Shown: positions 1 through 8,170, counted from the stretch's first letter. The stretch is DNA of 21,385 nucleotides from Chara braunii (GCA_003427395.1 BFEA01000411.1:430482-451866); one strand, 5' to 3'. Numbers and translations: made by a program. The notes: generated by a model from the letters alone, not told the origin.

Positions 1-1
1 G

Positions 2-62
<61 letters not shown>
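1..62. repeat. (GA)n microsatellite at window edge
   Basis: The window opens inside a dinucleotide GA tract with one AAAG interruption. It is purine-only on the plus strand and its left boundary is outside the window. Positions 63-252 after it are ordinary-complexity sequence in which I recognise nothing. Confidence 0.95.
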
Positions 63-64
<2 letters not shown>

Positions 65-252
65 GTGTTGATGCAGCGGTCATTCCGCTGTTTCATTACG
101 GCTACATAGTTTGCATCCCGCAATTCATTATGGTTGCCAGGGAAAGATTGCTTGTTCACGCATCGGCTGCTTGTGAAGCTCTCTTGTCGGTAACGTAATG
201 AACTGCAGGGCGGATGGACGATTTTGACAGCGCAAGAAGATGTGAGTTGCAT

Positions 253-283
253 GAAGTTGCGGGTTCAAATCCCGTTTTTCCCG
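253..283 (+). pseudogene. trnD-like 3' half (organelle-type tRNA remnant)
   Basis: The segment contains a T-arm with GGGTTCAAATCCC flanked by GAAGTTGC and an acceptor-like end TTTTTCCCG. This is the layout of the 3' half of plant organellar tRNA-Asp(GUC) as I remember it. No D-arm or anticodon arm precedes it, so it is only a fragment. It abuts the trnS-like remnant with no spacer, as tRNAs do in organelle genomes. It could be nuclear DNA of mitochondrial origin; the match to trnD is by memory and not alignment. Confidence 0.35.
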
Positions 284-356
284 GGAGGTATGGCTCAGTG
301 GCTGAAGGCATTTGTTTGCTTAATCAACATACAAGAGATTGTATGATGGGTTCAAA
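284..356 (+). pseudogene. trnS(GCU)-like organelle tRNA remnant, 3' acceptor missing
   Basis: The stretch begins GGAGGTATGGCTCAGTGGC (acceptor plus D-arm), continues through an anticodon loop with GCT in the expected place, then a long class-II variable arm whose stem ATACAA / TTGTAT closes on GAGA, then T-arm sequence GGGTTCAAA. This order is that of plant mitochondrial or plastid tRNA-Ser(GCU). The anticodon stem has one mismatch, and the sequence diverges right after the T-loop start, so the 3' acceptor strand and most of the T-stem partner are absent. It is therefore a broken copy, probably organelle DNA inserted in the nucleus, and not a working tRNA. Confidence 0.5.
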
Positions 357-455
357 GTGAATTTGGTAACGGCAGTGTACTGAGGCGATTTGGGGGCCAT
401 GTTGACGCTGGTGGGTAGCAGAGTATGATGGGTTCAAAGTGAATTTGGTAACGGC
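341..455 (+). repeat. 33-bp exact direct repeat, period 82
   Basis: The 33 bases at 341-373 recur exactly at 423-455. The repeat unit includes the variable-arm end and T-loop of the trnS-like remnant plus about 16 bases of downstream sequence. This implies a local duplication after the tRNA copy was truncated. Confidence 0.9.
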
Positions 456-541
456 TGCTTGCTTCGTCGCTCCCCCGGTTCCTCAATCGTCCGCACTTCT
501 CGTACCAACCTCCTGGGTCGGCCTTTTGAGTACGACAGTCA

Positions 542-553
542 TATATATAAAAG
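542..553 (+). promoter_or_regulatory. Possible TATA box of the flippase gene
   Basis: TATATATAAAAG is a strong TATA-box match about 420 bases before the start codon. A start site about 30 bases downstream would place the purine-rich tract in the 5' leader. No other core element is evident, and such AT runs also occur by chance in this repeat-rich DNA, so the call is tentative. Confidence 0.3.
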
Positions 554-555
554 TG

Positions 556-724
556 TAGGGGAGAGAGGGAGGGAGGGAGGGGAAACAGAGGCTGGGGGAG
601 ATAAGAGGAGGGAGAGAGGAAAAAGGGTGGGAGACGGAGGGGAGGAGGAAGGAGGGAAGACGAGTGAGCGAGGAGAACGGAAGAGAAGGGGGAAAAGGGT
701 GGGAAAGGGACGGACGTGGTTGGG

Positions 725-805
<81 letters not shown>

Positions 806-900
806 GAGGCTAGAGGAGGGAAAGGTGGAAGGCGAGGGAGCGAGCGAAGAGAAAGAAAGGGAGAGAAGGGGGCAATAGGGTCGGGGAAAAGAAAAGGTTC
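556..900 (+). repeat. Purine-rich leader with (GA)n at 727-803
   Basis: Nearly all bases on the plus strand are G or A, with an uninterrupted GA dinucleotide tract at 727-803. It sits between the possible TATA box and the start codon and so is probably promoter or 5' UTR. GA repeats near plant promoters are known binding sites for BPC/GAGA-type factors; whether this one is used is unknown. Long open frames here encode only Arg-Glu repeats and are not genes. Confidence 0.85.
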
Positions 901-973
901 ATTGAGGTTCTGAGGGGGATGCTGTCTATATCGATCTGCCTGTTTTCGTGGTGATTGGTACCGGGCATAAAGA

Positions 974-2084
974 ATGGCGTTGTTGCGCCTCCTGCGCCTT
1001 CGCCGTTGGTGGAGACATGGCAAAAACGTCCTCTTGCGCGCGTCCTCTTCGATTGGAGTCGGCAGCAAGCGCTTCGAGAAGGATACCCGCGTTGTATTTT
1101 GCAATGAACCCGATAGCACTCATTTCATAGGGAACAAGATCCGGACTACCAAGTACACTTTGTTGTCCTTTTTACCGAAAGCTCTTTACGAGCAATTCCG
1201 ACGCGTTGCCAATCTGTACTTCGCATTCCATGCCGCTCTCTCTCTCACACCGCTGAGCCCTGTCAACCCCATCACTACAATCACTCCGTTGCTCTTCGTG
1301 ATTGGCATTGCGATGGTGAAAGAGGCCATAGAGGATGTGAAGCGGGGGACGGCAGACACGGAGTTAAACCGAAGAAAGGTGCAAATCCACACGGGGGGGG
1401 GTGTGTTTCAAGATCGTAGCTGGTCTGACGTTCGAGTGGGGGATATTTTGAAGGTGGTTAGCGATGAGGTGTTTCCGGCGGATTTGCTGCTGCTTTCATC
1501 CTCCGACCCCGATGGGAATTGTTATGTAGAGACGATGAATCTGGACGGAGAAACGAACTTAAAGCTGAGGAAATCACTGGACGAAACGAAGATGCTGACC
1601 GAGTTCGCCTTCTCGACTTTCAAAGCCAGACTGGAGTGTGAAAAGCCCAATGAGCAGCTGTACAGTTTCGTAGGGAATTTGACTGTGGGAGAAGGGGACT
1701 CGATGACCTCGATTCACCTCTCTCCTCAGCAAATACTTCTCAGAGGCTCCACTCTGAGAAACACGAGTTTTGCGTTGGGCGTGGTCATCTTCACCGGATT
1801 CGAAACGAAGATCATGTTAAATGCAACGGACCCTCCCTCCAAGAGGAGTCGTATTGAGAAGAGACTCGACTGGATTGTTTTGTGCCAGTTGATCTTGCTG
1901 GCAGCTATGTCGCTTTGTACGGCGATTGTCTTTGCGGCGAGGACGGGCAAGGAAATGAAGGACTTCTGGTATCTAGCACCAGGGCAGACGTCAGGGACTG
2001 ACAACATCTCGAGGAACATGTTCAATGCAGATGCACCAGTTCTCGCGGCGGTGTTCTCTTTCTTCACGAGTTTCGTTCTGTATG
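974..2084 (+). CDS. P4-ATPase (phospholipid flippase, ALA-type), coding exon 1
   Basis: This exon encodes residues 1-370 and the first base of codon 371 of an aminophospholipid-transporting P4-ATPase, which flips lipids from the outer to the cytosolic leaflet. Landmarks: basic N-terminus; KYTLLSFLPKALYEQFRR (60-77) before TM1; TM1 and TM2 around 78-120; actuator domain with FPADLLLLSS (167-176) and the dephosphorylation motif DGET (191-194); QILLRGSTLRNT (253-264); PSKRSRIEKRLDWI (288-301) before TM3; and the start of TM4. The order and the PSKRSRIEKR and FWYLAP signatures resemble land-plant ALA4-12. An in-frame TAA at 968-970 immediately precedes the ATG, which has A at -3 and G at +4, so this is the first start possible in this exon. 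The frame is clean. A consensus GTAAGT donor follows at 2085. The family usually has about 1,100-1,200 residues; the rest continues in exon 2 and beyond the window. Confidence 0.95.
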
Positions 2085-2536
2085 GTAAGTGTTTTTATCT
2101 GACGACGTAAAATTTGAGGAATCTGAGGAATTTGAATGATTCATTCGTCCAACAGAAAGGAAGGAAGGAAAACGAAGGTATAAAGGATCCGATCACACCG
2201 ACTACCTCTAGCCCAAACCCATGAAGCAGACAACTTTTATCACCTCTCCTTCCCACGTTCCCACATTGTCCATCTCTCTCTCTCTCTCTCTCTCATTCCC
2301 CCTCGCGCATTTTCTCTCTCCCTTCCTCCCTTCCTCTCTCCCTCTCTCTCGTTCACTTCGTTTCTTTATCTGTTACTCTTGTCAAAGTAACTCCCTGCCC
2401 CTCTCTCTGTTACTTTCTGTCCCACACGCACGGCGGTGGCTGACTCGCTCAGTGCGGCTCCCGCACACGCGCATTTCGGTCGCTCTTACTCACGATCTCT
2501 CTCTAAGTCCTTAGTTTCTTATTTTTTCACTCAGCA

Positions 2537-2579
<43 letters not shown>

Positions 2580-2873
2580 CGTGCCCTTCTGACTCTCGTG
2601 CATTTGAGTCTTTTTTTTTCTAGCATCGCTCTCTCTAGCTCACTCACGTTTCCAATCTCAGTCTCCGCTCTCTAGCATCGCTTTTATCACGCTGAAAATC
2701 TTCTGACCTATCCTACACACATTCTTTATGGCGGAGCCTTTTGTTTTTGTGTATCTTCCTCTCTCTCTCTCTCCTTGTCTTTCTGTTGGGCTCTTTCTCT
2801 CCCCTGCCTCTCCCCGCCTTCCCCCCTTCCCTGGCTTCAGACTGCAGTAAGAAGCAGCTTATCTTCCAATAGA

Positions 2874-2914
<41 letters not shown>

Positions 2915-3235
2915 CTGCGTTACTATCTCTGTCTCTGCGCTCCCGCACTTTTTATGTCTACCAATTGCTGTTGATCACTGATCCTGATTGTTCCTCTAGC
3001 CACCTTGGTGGTGGTTGTCCCCATTCTTTCACTTCCCGTCTACCATTGGTTCTTGTATGCTTGGCCTCCTTGCCTTCTCTTTGTTTCTACTCTAAGGCTT
3101 GATCCCTGCGTTTTCTGCCCTTGCTCGTCTCTCTCTATGTTGTATATATATGCATGTATTCTTTTTTTTCGCTTTTGCGCTCTCATATTCGTGTGATGAT
3201 ATATGCATATATTTGTATATAATATGGTCATACGA

Positions 3236-3306
3236 TCTGCCCTGTGAACCGTAGGCAGAGAGGGAGAAGAGGACAGCAAGCGAGCGGTTGTGATAGACTG
3301 TCCGAC
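3236..3306 (+). repeat. Dispersed repeat, copy A
   Basis: About 70 bases beginning CTGCCC and containing ACCGTAGGCA and GAGAAGAGGACA match 6702-6770 in the same orientation at roughly 80% identity by eye. Both copies lie next to AT-rich TATA-type runs. The element type is unknown. Confidence 0.7.
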
Positions 3307-3584
3307 TCACATGCGTCTATCTATAGAAGTATCTATAGGGGATGTGATACCCTTTGCCACATCGGTCACTATTTCTTCCCGAGGGTTGTTCTCCGTTCAC
3401 CCATGTCCAAACCCGCCTCTTTTCTGACCTTATGGCATCCACCATCTCCTCTTTCTTTCCCCTTCTTACTCTGCCGTTCAGCTCATCTTGCCTTGGCTCC
3501 TAATGCCCCTGTGTGGGTCTTTTTGCTTGTTTTCGTTCTGGCACTGGGCCAGCTCTGCTCAAAGAGTCTTGCCAGTCGTTGAAC

Positions 3585-3616
3585 CCTTCTCTCCTTCTCT
3601 CCTTCTCTCCTTCTCG
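3585..3616 (+). repeat. 8-bp tandem repeat, four units
   Basis: Four consecutive copies of CCTTCTCT, the last ending in G. It belongs to the pyrimidine-rich block. Confidence 0.85.
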
Positions 3617-3790
3617 GTGTTCGTCTTTGAGAGCAATTTCATCAACGGGCAGTCCTTTTTCCTTTTTCCCCTTTCTCTACCTTTTTATATCCCTTACTAC
3701 CGGTAGGACTCGTAAACTTATTTTAATAATTTCATCGACACAGCCATTTTCTGTCTCCTTCGCCTCTTTTTCATCACTTGTTTGGGGTTG

Positions 3791-3791
<1 letters not shown>

Positions 3792-3843
<52 letters not shown>
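3792..3843 (+). repeat. Poly-T tract (52 T)
   Basis: An uninterrupted run of 52 T. It could be the A-tail of a minus-strand retro-insertion, but the flanks show no recognisable element. Its length will be unreliable in short-read assembly. Confidence 0.9.
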
Positions 3844-3844
<1 letters not shown>

Positions 3845-3995
3845 TTCTCTCTCACACCTATGTCTCCCTTCTCTTCCGTGGCCTCCTTTTCGGCCTCCTG
3901 TTCCATTTTCCACCGACCCAAAAAACTCGCTCTCCTGCGTGCCAGATTGCTTCTCCCACGCTTCCTCTCTACTTCTCTCTCCCTCCCTCTCCGTC

Positions 3996-4125
3996 TTCCC
4001 TGTGTCTCCGCTCTCGCTCACTTTCTTCCCCTTTTACTCTCTCTTCCCCTTCCGTTCTTCTTCCCTGTGTCTCCGCTCTCGCTCACTCTCTTCCCCTTTT
4101 ACTCTTTCTTCCCCTTGCGTTCTCT
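3996..4125 (+). repeat. 65-bp tandem duplication
   Basis: Unit 1 (3996-4060) and unit 2 (4061-4125) both start TTCCCTGTGTCTCCGCTCTC and differ at only a handful of positions. It is a recent local duplication within pyrimidine-rich DNA. Confidence 0.9.
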
Positions 4126-4854
4126 CTTCAACCTTCACTATCTCTTCCCCTGATGCGATTTTTTCATCTCAACCTCTGTCTCTCCCTATCCCCTCCCTCG
4201 TGCTCAGGTCATCCGTCGTCTTTACCGAAAGGCGGGATTCGCTGCTTCACATGTGCGTGCGTGTGTTTTGTTTACCTCCCTCCCCCACCTGCTCTTTTTT
4301 TCCATAGTCTGCCCATTTGTTCACCCTCAGGCTTTCCTTTCCTTTCATAAACGAAAAACCCACACAAAGAGGAGACCGGATGGTTAATTCTTTTTCTTGT
4401 TTTAACGCTTTTTTCTCATTACTTAATCTTACGATACAGCTTTCTGCTTTTTTTTTCCACCTCTGAAGTGTTACTTGACGGTCAACTAGACTAACTAATG
4501 CAAAGCAGCTAATCAAGCTCTGCTGTCTTTCTTCTCTCTCACTCTCTCTCTCTCTCTCTCTGTGTCCCCCCTTCCCCCCCCCGGAAAAAAAAACCGGTTT
4601 CCTCTTTTTTTTTTTTTTTTTTTTACTCCCGTTTTTTTAAATCACGATTCTGTTTTTCTAAAACCCTATTCCAGCATTTTCCTCCTTCATCCTCCTCCGC
4701 CCTGCTTTCCCTCTAATGCGCACCGCACACCTCCCTCCCAGACTGCCCTTTCTCAAACTTCCCCTCTATTCTTGAATGGGTCCTCTGTCGCTCTTCCTTT
4801 CTGGTTGTTACGGTGCTTTTCTCCGCTTGTCGATGATATCCGCTCTTGCCCTTC

Positions 4855-4885
<31 letters not shown>

Positions 4886-5666
4886 CTCGATCGATCGATC
4901 GTACTAACCCCGTCCTTTCTTGTCTCTCTCGTGATGCAGTGAAGGTATTCCCAATTCTCGTTTCCGCTCTCCCCTCTCCCGCTTTTTCTTCCCCCCTTCT
5001 CCTACGTGCTAAGGTTTCGATCTCGGGTTTTGCTGCTTTGCTACATCTTACTGTTTTGTCCTCCGGCGTCTGTCCATCTCTTTTCTTTACCCTGGCCTTT
5101 CATCAATTTCTTTACCCTGGCCTATTCGGGTTTTGCTCCCTTGCTATTTGCTCCTTTCTCCGCTTTGCTACCCTCCGCTGACATCCAGCGGCAACTTCGT
5201 TAACCCTGGCCTTCCTTCTCCCCTTTAACGTTTAGCACACATGATTACTTACTCCGTCTGGCTTTGGGCGCCTTTCTCGGATGTCTGTATTTTGTGTCCC
5301 CCTTGAGTTTCCTTGCATTCAGCCTTGCTAACACCACCGCCCTCCCCGCCCACTCCAAAACCAAATGCGCCTTTGTCATTCTGCCCTACCCTTGGTTTTA
5401 GGCCTGTTATAAATGAACCCCCGGCGTCCCCCTGTCCCTCCTTCCCCCCCGGCCCACCCAGCGCCCGACAGAATAAAGAAGCACTGTTTCCAGTGTCCCC
5501 TGTTCATGCTATTTGTTTCTGCTTGTGTCCCAGTTTGGGGTTCCAGACGTCTTTTGTCGTCACGGTTTCCTGTTGTAAGCTTTCGCGTGTCAAACGTCTG
5601 TTTTTTTCCCTTTTTCCCTTTTTTTTTCTTTTCTATGGTGTTTATGATGTGCACCTCAGACCGAAA

Positions 5667-5780
5667 GTCATTCGGCATATCCGTCAAAATTGGAACGATA
5701 CAGAGAAGAGTAGCATGGACCCCTGCGCAAGGATGACACGCATAAGTCGAGAAATGGTCCAGAAAAATAAAAATAAAAAT
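5667..5780 (+). pseudogene. U6 snRNA retropseudogene
   Basis: Nearly full-length U6: a decayed 5' stem-loop at 5667-5680, then AAAATTGGAACGATACAGAG with the ACAGAGA box intact, the AGC triad region, TGCGCAAGGATGACACGCAT, and the plant-type end TCGAGAAATGGTCC. Differences from the plant U6 I remember include T to G in GATTAGC and an A inserted in ATGGCCCC. Instead of the pol III T-run, the 3' end continues into an A-rich tail (5761-5780) of repeated AAAAAT. That is the signature of a LINE-mobilised RNA copy. No upstream U6 promoter elements were seen. It is inside intron 1 in the sense direction. Confidence 0.85.
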
Positions 5781-6207
5781 CGTTCACGAGAGGAATGACT
5801 GACTTACTTGATCCTTCATGCGGTCTTATATATACAGCCCAACCCGACTGCGGGCCTCTGCTGGTTTCCTGTCTCTGACGCCATCACCCTTTCTCTCCTT
5901 TTAGCCGCGTTCTTCTTGTTGCCAATCATCTGTTCAGTCTCCTACTCTCCCTTCTCTTCACGTTCCGTCTATCTTTCACCTTGTTGTGACTAATACGTAT
6001 CTTATCGTGTTCCTTGCTGTCTGGTGCTTAATCTCTCCTTGTTGTTCGCTGCTTGTACATTGTGTGTTTGAAGTTGAAAAAGCGGTTCTCTTTTTCATCT
6101 TTTTTTATTTCAGTTGTTTCTTTTCGTAGGTATTCCCAAGGTTTCTCTTCTTTTCGTGGATGACCATGCATGGGGATTGCTCACTGTGTGGGATTGTTGT
6201 GTTCACG
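5781..6207 (+). other. Unassigned T/C-rich intron sequence
   Basis: Moderately T/C-rich sequence continuing the earlier block, with no recognisable gene or repeat unit. It ends abruptly at the adapter junction. Confidence 0.6.
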
Positions 6208-6245
6208 CTGTCTCTTATACACATCTAGATGTGTATAAGAGACAG
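6208..6245. other. Nextera mate-pair junction adapter (artefact)
   Basis: The 19-base Tn5 mosaic end CTGTCTCTTATACACATCT at 6208-6226 is followed directly by its reverse complement AGATGTGTATAAGAGACAG at 6227-6245. This perfect 38-base palindrome is the junction produced when transposase-tagged fragments are circularised in mate-pair libraries. Base composition changes on crossing it, from T/C-rich on the left to mixed A/C-rich on the right. It is sequencing-derived and marks a probable false join. Confidence 0.97.
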
Positions 6246-6600
6246 GTCTGAGTCCCTCCAAAGGGAAAACAACTGGCTTCACTTCAACACCTGAATTCAC
6301 TACTCGGCTCGGTCTTCTAACTAATCTTAATAGCACTCATTCTGCTAATTTAATCCCAACCACTCGTCAGCTGCATGACTTCACTGTTCCTAATCTTACC
6401 CTACTATGTATGACTGTTAAACTACTACCCTAGCCAATCCTAAGCTATTCTAGTCCTAACTATACTCAGACCTACTTCGGTCTGGACCTCAGCCTCCAGT
6501 CGGCGGAGAGGAAACGCCGTTCCCTTTTGAAAACTTGACACTCTCCATCCCCCCTCATCTATCTCTGGTCCCATGCTAGTAATCTTGTATCGTCTCAAAG
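6246..6600 (-). mobile_element. LINE-3'UTR-like fragment (tentative)
   Basis: The segment begins right after the adapter and shares layout with the 3' UTR of the LINE remnant near 18.9-19.1 kb. Both contain an 18-base hairpin (6467-6484 here, 19073-19090 there), both follow it with ACxTCAGxCT, and both have similar CTAxTCCTAACTA-type sequence before it. General identity is low by eye, so this is a diverged relative at best. The remainder to about 6,600 is unassigned. Confidence 0.35.
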
Positions 6601-6701
6601 GGCTCAAAATTGATTACGTATACGCTTTCTTCACACATTTCGGACGATTTGCACAAAACAAGCGACAAGCATTGACGAGCATATATATCGTCACAAACAG
6701 A

Positions 6702-6770
6702 ACTGCCCGGTAAACCGTAGGCACAAAGAGAGAAGAGGACAACAAACGAGGGGCTGTGACAAACTGTTTC
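6702..6770 (+). repeat. Dispersed repeat, copy B
   Basis: Second copy of the 70-base repeat at 3236-3306, same orientation, sharing AACCGTAGGCA and GAGAAGAGGACA with scattered substitutions. It lies between AT-rich runs and upstream of a T-run (6802-6811). Confidence 0.7.
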
Positions 6771-6845
6771 GTCGGAGCATATATATATATTTCTTGCAGG
6801 ATTTTTTTTTTCCTTCCGGGATGAAGAGCAGATTTTGCGCGCAGT

Positions 6846-6906
6846 GTCGTTTCTTGATTTTTATGCATGTCACCCTTGCGCACGGGCCATTGCTGATCTT
6901 CTCTGT
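6846..6906 (-). pseudogene. U6 snRNA 3'-half fragment
   Basis: Read on the minus strand it starts ACAGAGAAGAT, keeps the AGC and ATGGCCC blocks, then TGCGCAAGG, TGACA and GCATAAA, matching U6 from the ACAGAGA box almost to the 3' end at roughly 85-90% by eye. A T-run at 6802-6811 on the plus strand lies about 35 bases beyond the 3' end and could be an A-tail. What precedes the ACAGAGA box is not U6 but tRNA-like sequence (about 6907-6940). Confidence 0.75.
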
Positions 6907-6970
6907 TGGTACACCCCTGGACTGTCAAATGATGCCGTGGCCCTTCGTATATCTGTATATTTTTTGAATC

Positions 6971-6990
6971 CTTCTCTGTATAGTTCCAAT
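6971..6990 (-). pseudogene. U6 snRNA 5' fragment
   Basis: The minus strand reads ATTGGAAC, then ATACAGAGAAG, which is U6 across the ACAGAGA box with one substitution. It ends where a 64-base non-U6 segment begins. The same ACAGAGAAG word then restarts the longer U6 fragment at 6906, so the two may be halves of one copy interrupted by an insertion. Confidence 0.65.
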
Positions 6991-7036
6991 GGTCGGCCCT
7001 ACGATAGGTAATTCAGAATAGTATTTCACTCATCTG

Positions 7037-7109
7037 CAGCGTTGGGGTTCGAACTCTGGCCTACATATCAACAGTTCAGGGGTGCACCAACTGAGCTACC
7101 ACAGTAGGG
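7037..7109 (-). mobile_element. tRNA-derived SINE head or tRNA remnant
   Basis: On the minus strand TGGTAGCTCAGTTGG fits the pol III A box of a tRNA D-arm, and about 30 bases on AGAGTTCGAACCCC fits the B box of a T-arm. The acceptor strands do not pair and the anticodon arm is degenerate, so it is not a functional tRNA. A related piece with CCAGAGTTCGAA occurs at 18342-18360. This fits a tRNA-headed SINE or decayed tRNA. Confidence 0.6.
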
Positions 7110-7120
7110 CAGTTGATTCG

Positions 7121-7135
7121 TCGTTCCAATTTTGA
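7121..7135 (-). pseudogene. U6 snRNA 5' fragment (short)
   Basis: The minus strand reads TCAAAATTGGAACGA, which matches the U6 region just before the ACAGAGA box. It stands 12 bases upstream of the tRNA-like segment on the same strand, suggesting a U6-tRNA chimera. It is short, so taken alone the match would be weak. Confidence 0.45.
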
Positions 7136-7140
7136 AGGGT

Positions 7141-7263
7141 GGGCCTCGCCACACCACTCTCGAAATGTGAAAAAGACAAAAGTGTGGCGGGTGCATCCGG
7201 CCATATTCTAGCTGGAAGTTCATTCTCATTTTGCACATTTCGAGAGTGGTGTGGCGATGCCCG
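7141..7263. repeat. Foldback element 1 (34-bp arms)
   Basis: Arms 7141-7174 and about 7228-7263 are reverse complements with about two mismatches; the outer end reads GGGCCTCGCCACACCACTC. The spacer of about 55 bases is unique. It is MITE-like in form, but I see no clear target-site duplication. Confidence 0.85.
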
Positions 7264-8092
7264 ATGTCCCGAGGGACAGTTTTGTGCGAAGTGTCGACTG
7301 GCAGATTCTCTCGGCTTCGACCCTGCCGGAAAAGGGTGGAGCCGGTCGAGCAGGGCAGGGCCTTGTCGCACACGACTGGCCAGATCAGAGATCGGCGAGT
7401 GTATAATGGGGTAGGACGTGGCGAGATACGCGCAAATGGCGTAGGATATGGCTAGACACGCCCGCCGTTTTCACTTTGGCGAGCGGTGGAACGAAAAGCT
7501 CGCCAGAGTCGGGAATGAGAAATTTCACCAGCCTGCCTGACGCGGAGATTATCGTCATGGGCCGCTGCGATCTCATGGGCGGAAAACGCCTTTCTCCAGC
7601 TGTAGAGGAAACTGTGGTAGCTTTCTCCCCGCCCCCGCCGGGGGCAAAGGTCGCACTTGCACGGTCATTGGGGGGCACGCTCTGACTGGCGGGCGTGCCT
7701 TGCCGCACCGCTCACCCAATGTGCAAGTCAGTCAAAGGATACACACTAATTCTTGTCTTGTATTCATTTGGTGAGTGGTGCGACGAGGCCCGTTATCTTC
7801 GTAATCTGTGCGACATGTGGGACCTACTACGGTTGGTAGTAGCCCCCGGCGCACCGGCGCGCGGGCAACGTCCAACCTTCCTACGCACGTTCGCGAATCG
7901 AGCGGCAAGTGCGCGACGACTGAACTTGCCAGTTTTGCCGGACCTCTCGCGGGAATGTGCGACGCGAATCTCAAGGGATCTGGTCGCACGCGGGTGACGT
8001 TTGTTGCCAAGCCGTGGAGGAAGGTGACGTCCGGTTTCGAGGGAAAGCATCGCGGATAGTCAAACTTCGGTTCTCCGCAAAGGAGGGGCACG
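7264..8092. other. GC-rich zone with recurrent GTCGCAC words
   Basis: GC content is visibly higher than in the flanking sequence. The word GTCGCAC or its complement GTGCGAC recurs at least seven times, including solo foldback-arm-like sequence GGGCCTTGTCGCAC at 7358-7371. A GC hairpin CCCCGCCCCCGCCGGGGGC lies near 7628-7646. Several open frames exist on both strands but none has a recognisable domain, and I do not call a gene. Confidence 0.5.
7691..7792. repeat. Foldback element 2, related to element 1
   Basis: The arm at about 7697-7721 and its complement at 7765-7792 pair over about 25 bases with four mismatches. The outer sequence GGGCCTCGTCGCACCACTC closely matches that of the element at 7141, which makes the two one family. 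Confidence 0.75.
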
Positions 8093-8116
8093 CACACACA
8101 CACACACACACACCCT

Positions 8117-8151
<35 letters not shown>
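8093..8151. repeat. Compound microsatellite (CA)n-(GA)n
   Basis: A CA tract at 8093-8113 and a GA tract at 8119-8151 separated by CCTCT. Confidence 0.95.
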
Positions 8152-8154
<3 letters not shown>

Positions 8155-8170
8155 CCAGTCACTTGCATGC

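Larger units (their letters stand above)
2221..5000 (+). repeat. Pyrimidine-rich block with (CT)n tracts
   Basis: The plus strand is strongly C/T-biased with pure or near-pure CT dinucleotide runs at about 2273-2294, 2537-2580, 2878-2910, 4533-4561 and 4853-4885, the last ending in a short TCGA repeat. T-runs occur at 4604-4624 and elsewhere. Open frames across it translate to Ser/Leu/Phe/Pro repeats and are not coding. The bias lasts, weaker, to about 6,200. Apart from the repeats listed separately I recognise no gene here. Confidence 0.85.

Noticed and set aside
284-356. Functional serine tRNA gene
   Set aside because: The 3' acceptor strand is missing and the anticodon stem is mismatched, so it cannot fold or be processed as a tRNA.
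459-913. Long plus-strand open frames in the GA-rich leader
   Set aside because: They translate almost entirely to Arg-Glu or Gly-Glu-Arg repeats, as any GA dinucleotide tract does in all frames. No domain and no splice evidence.
3513-4350. Large Ser/Leu/Phe/Pro-rich open frames and opposite-strand Lys-rich frames
   Set aside because: They arise from pyrimidine-rich and poly-T sequence, which lacks stop codons on the plus strand. They are intronic and low-complexity.
5667-5780. Functional U6 snRNA gene
   Set aside because: The 5' stem is decayed, there is an insertion in a conserved block, no pol III T-run terminates it, and an A-rich tail follows.
6208-6245. A natural palindrome or Tn5-like transposon scar
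   Set aside because: The sequence is the engineered mosaic end, joined without any transposon body or 9-bp target duplication, as in library adapters.
7037-7109. Functional tRNA gene on the minus strand
   Set aside because: A and B boxes are present, but acceptor strands do not pair and the anticodon arm is degenerate.
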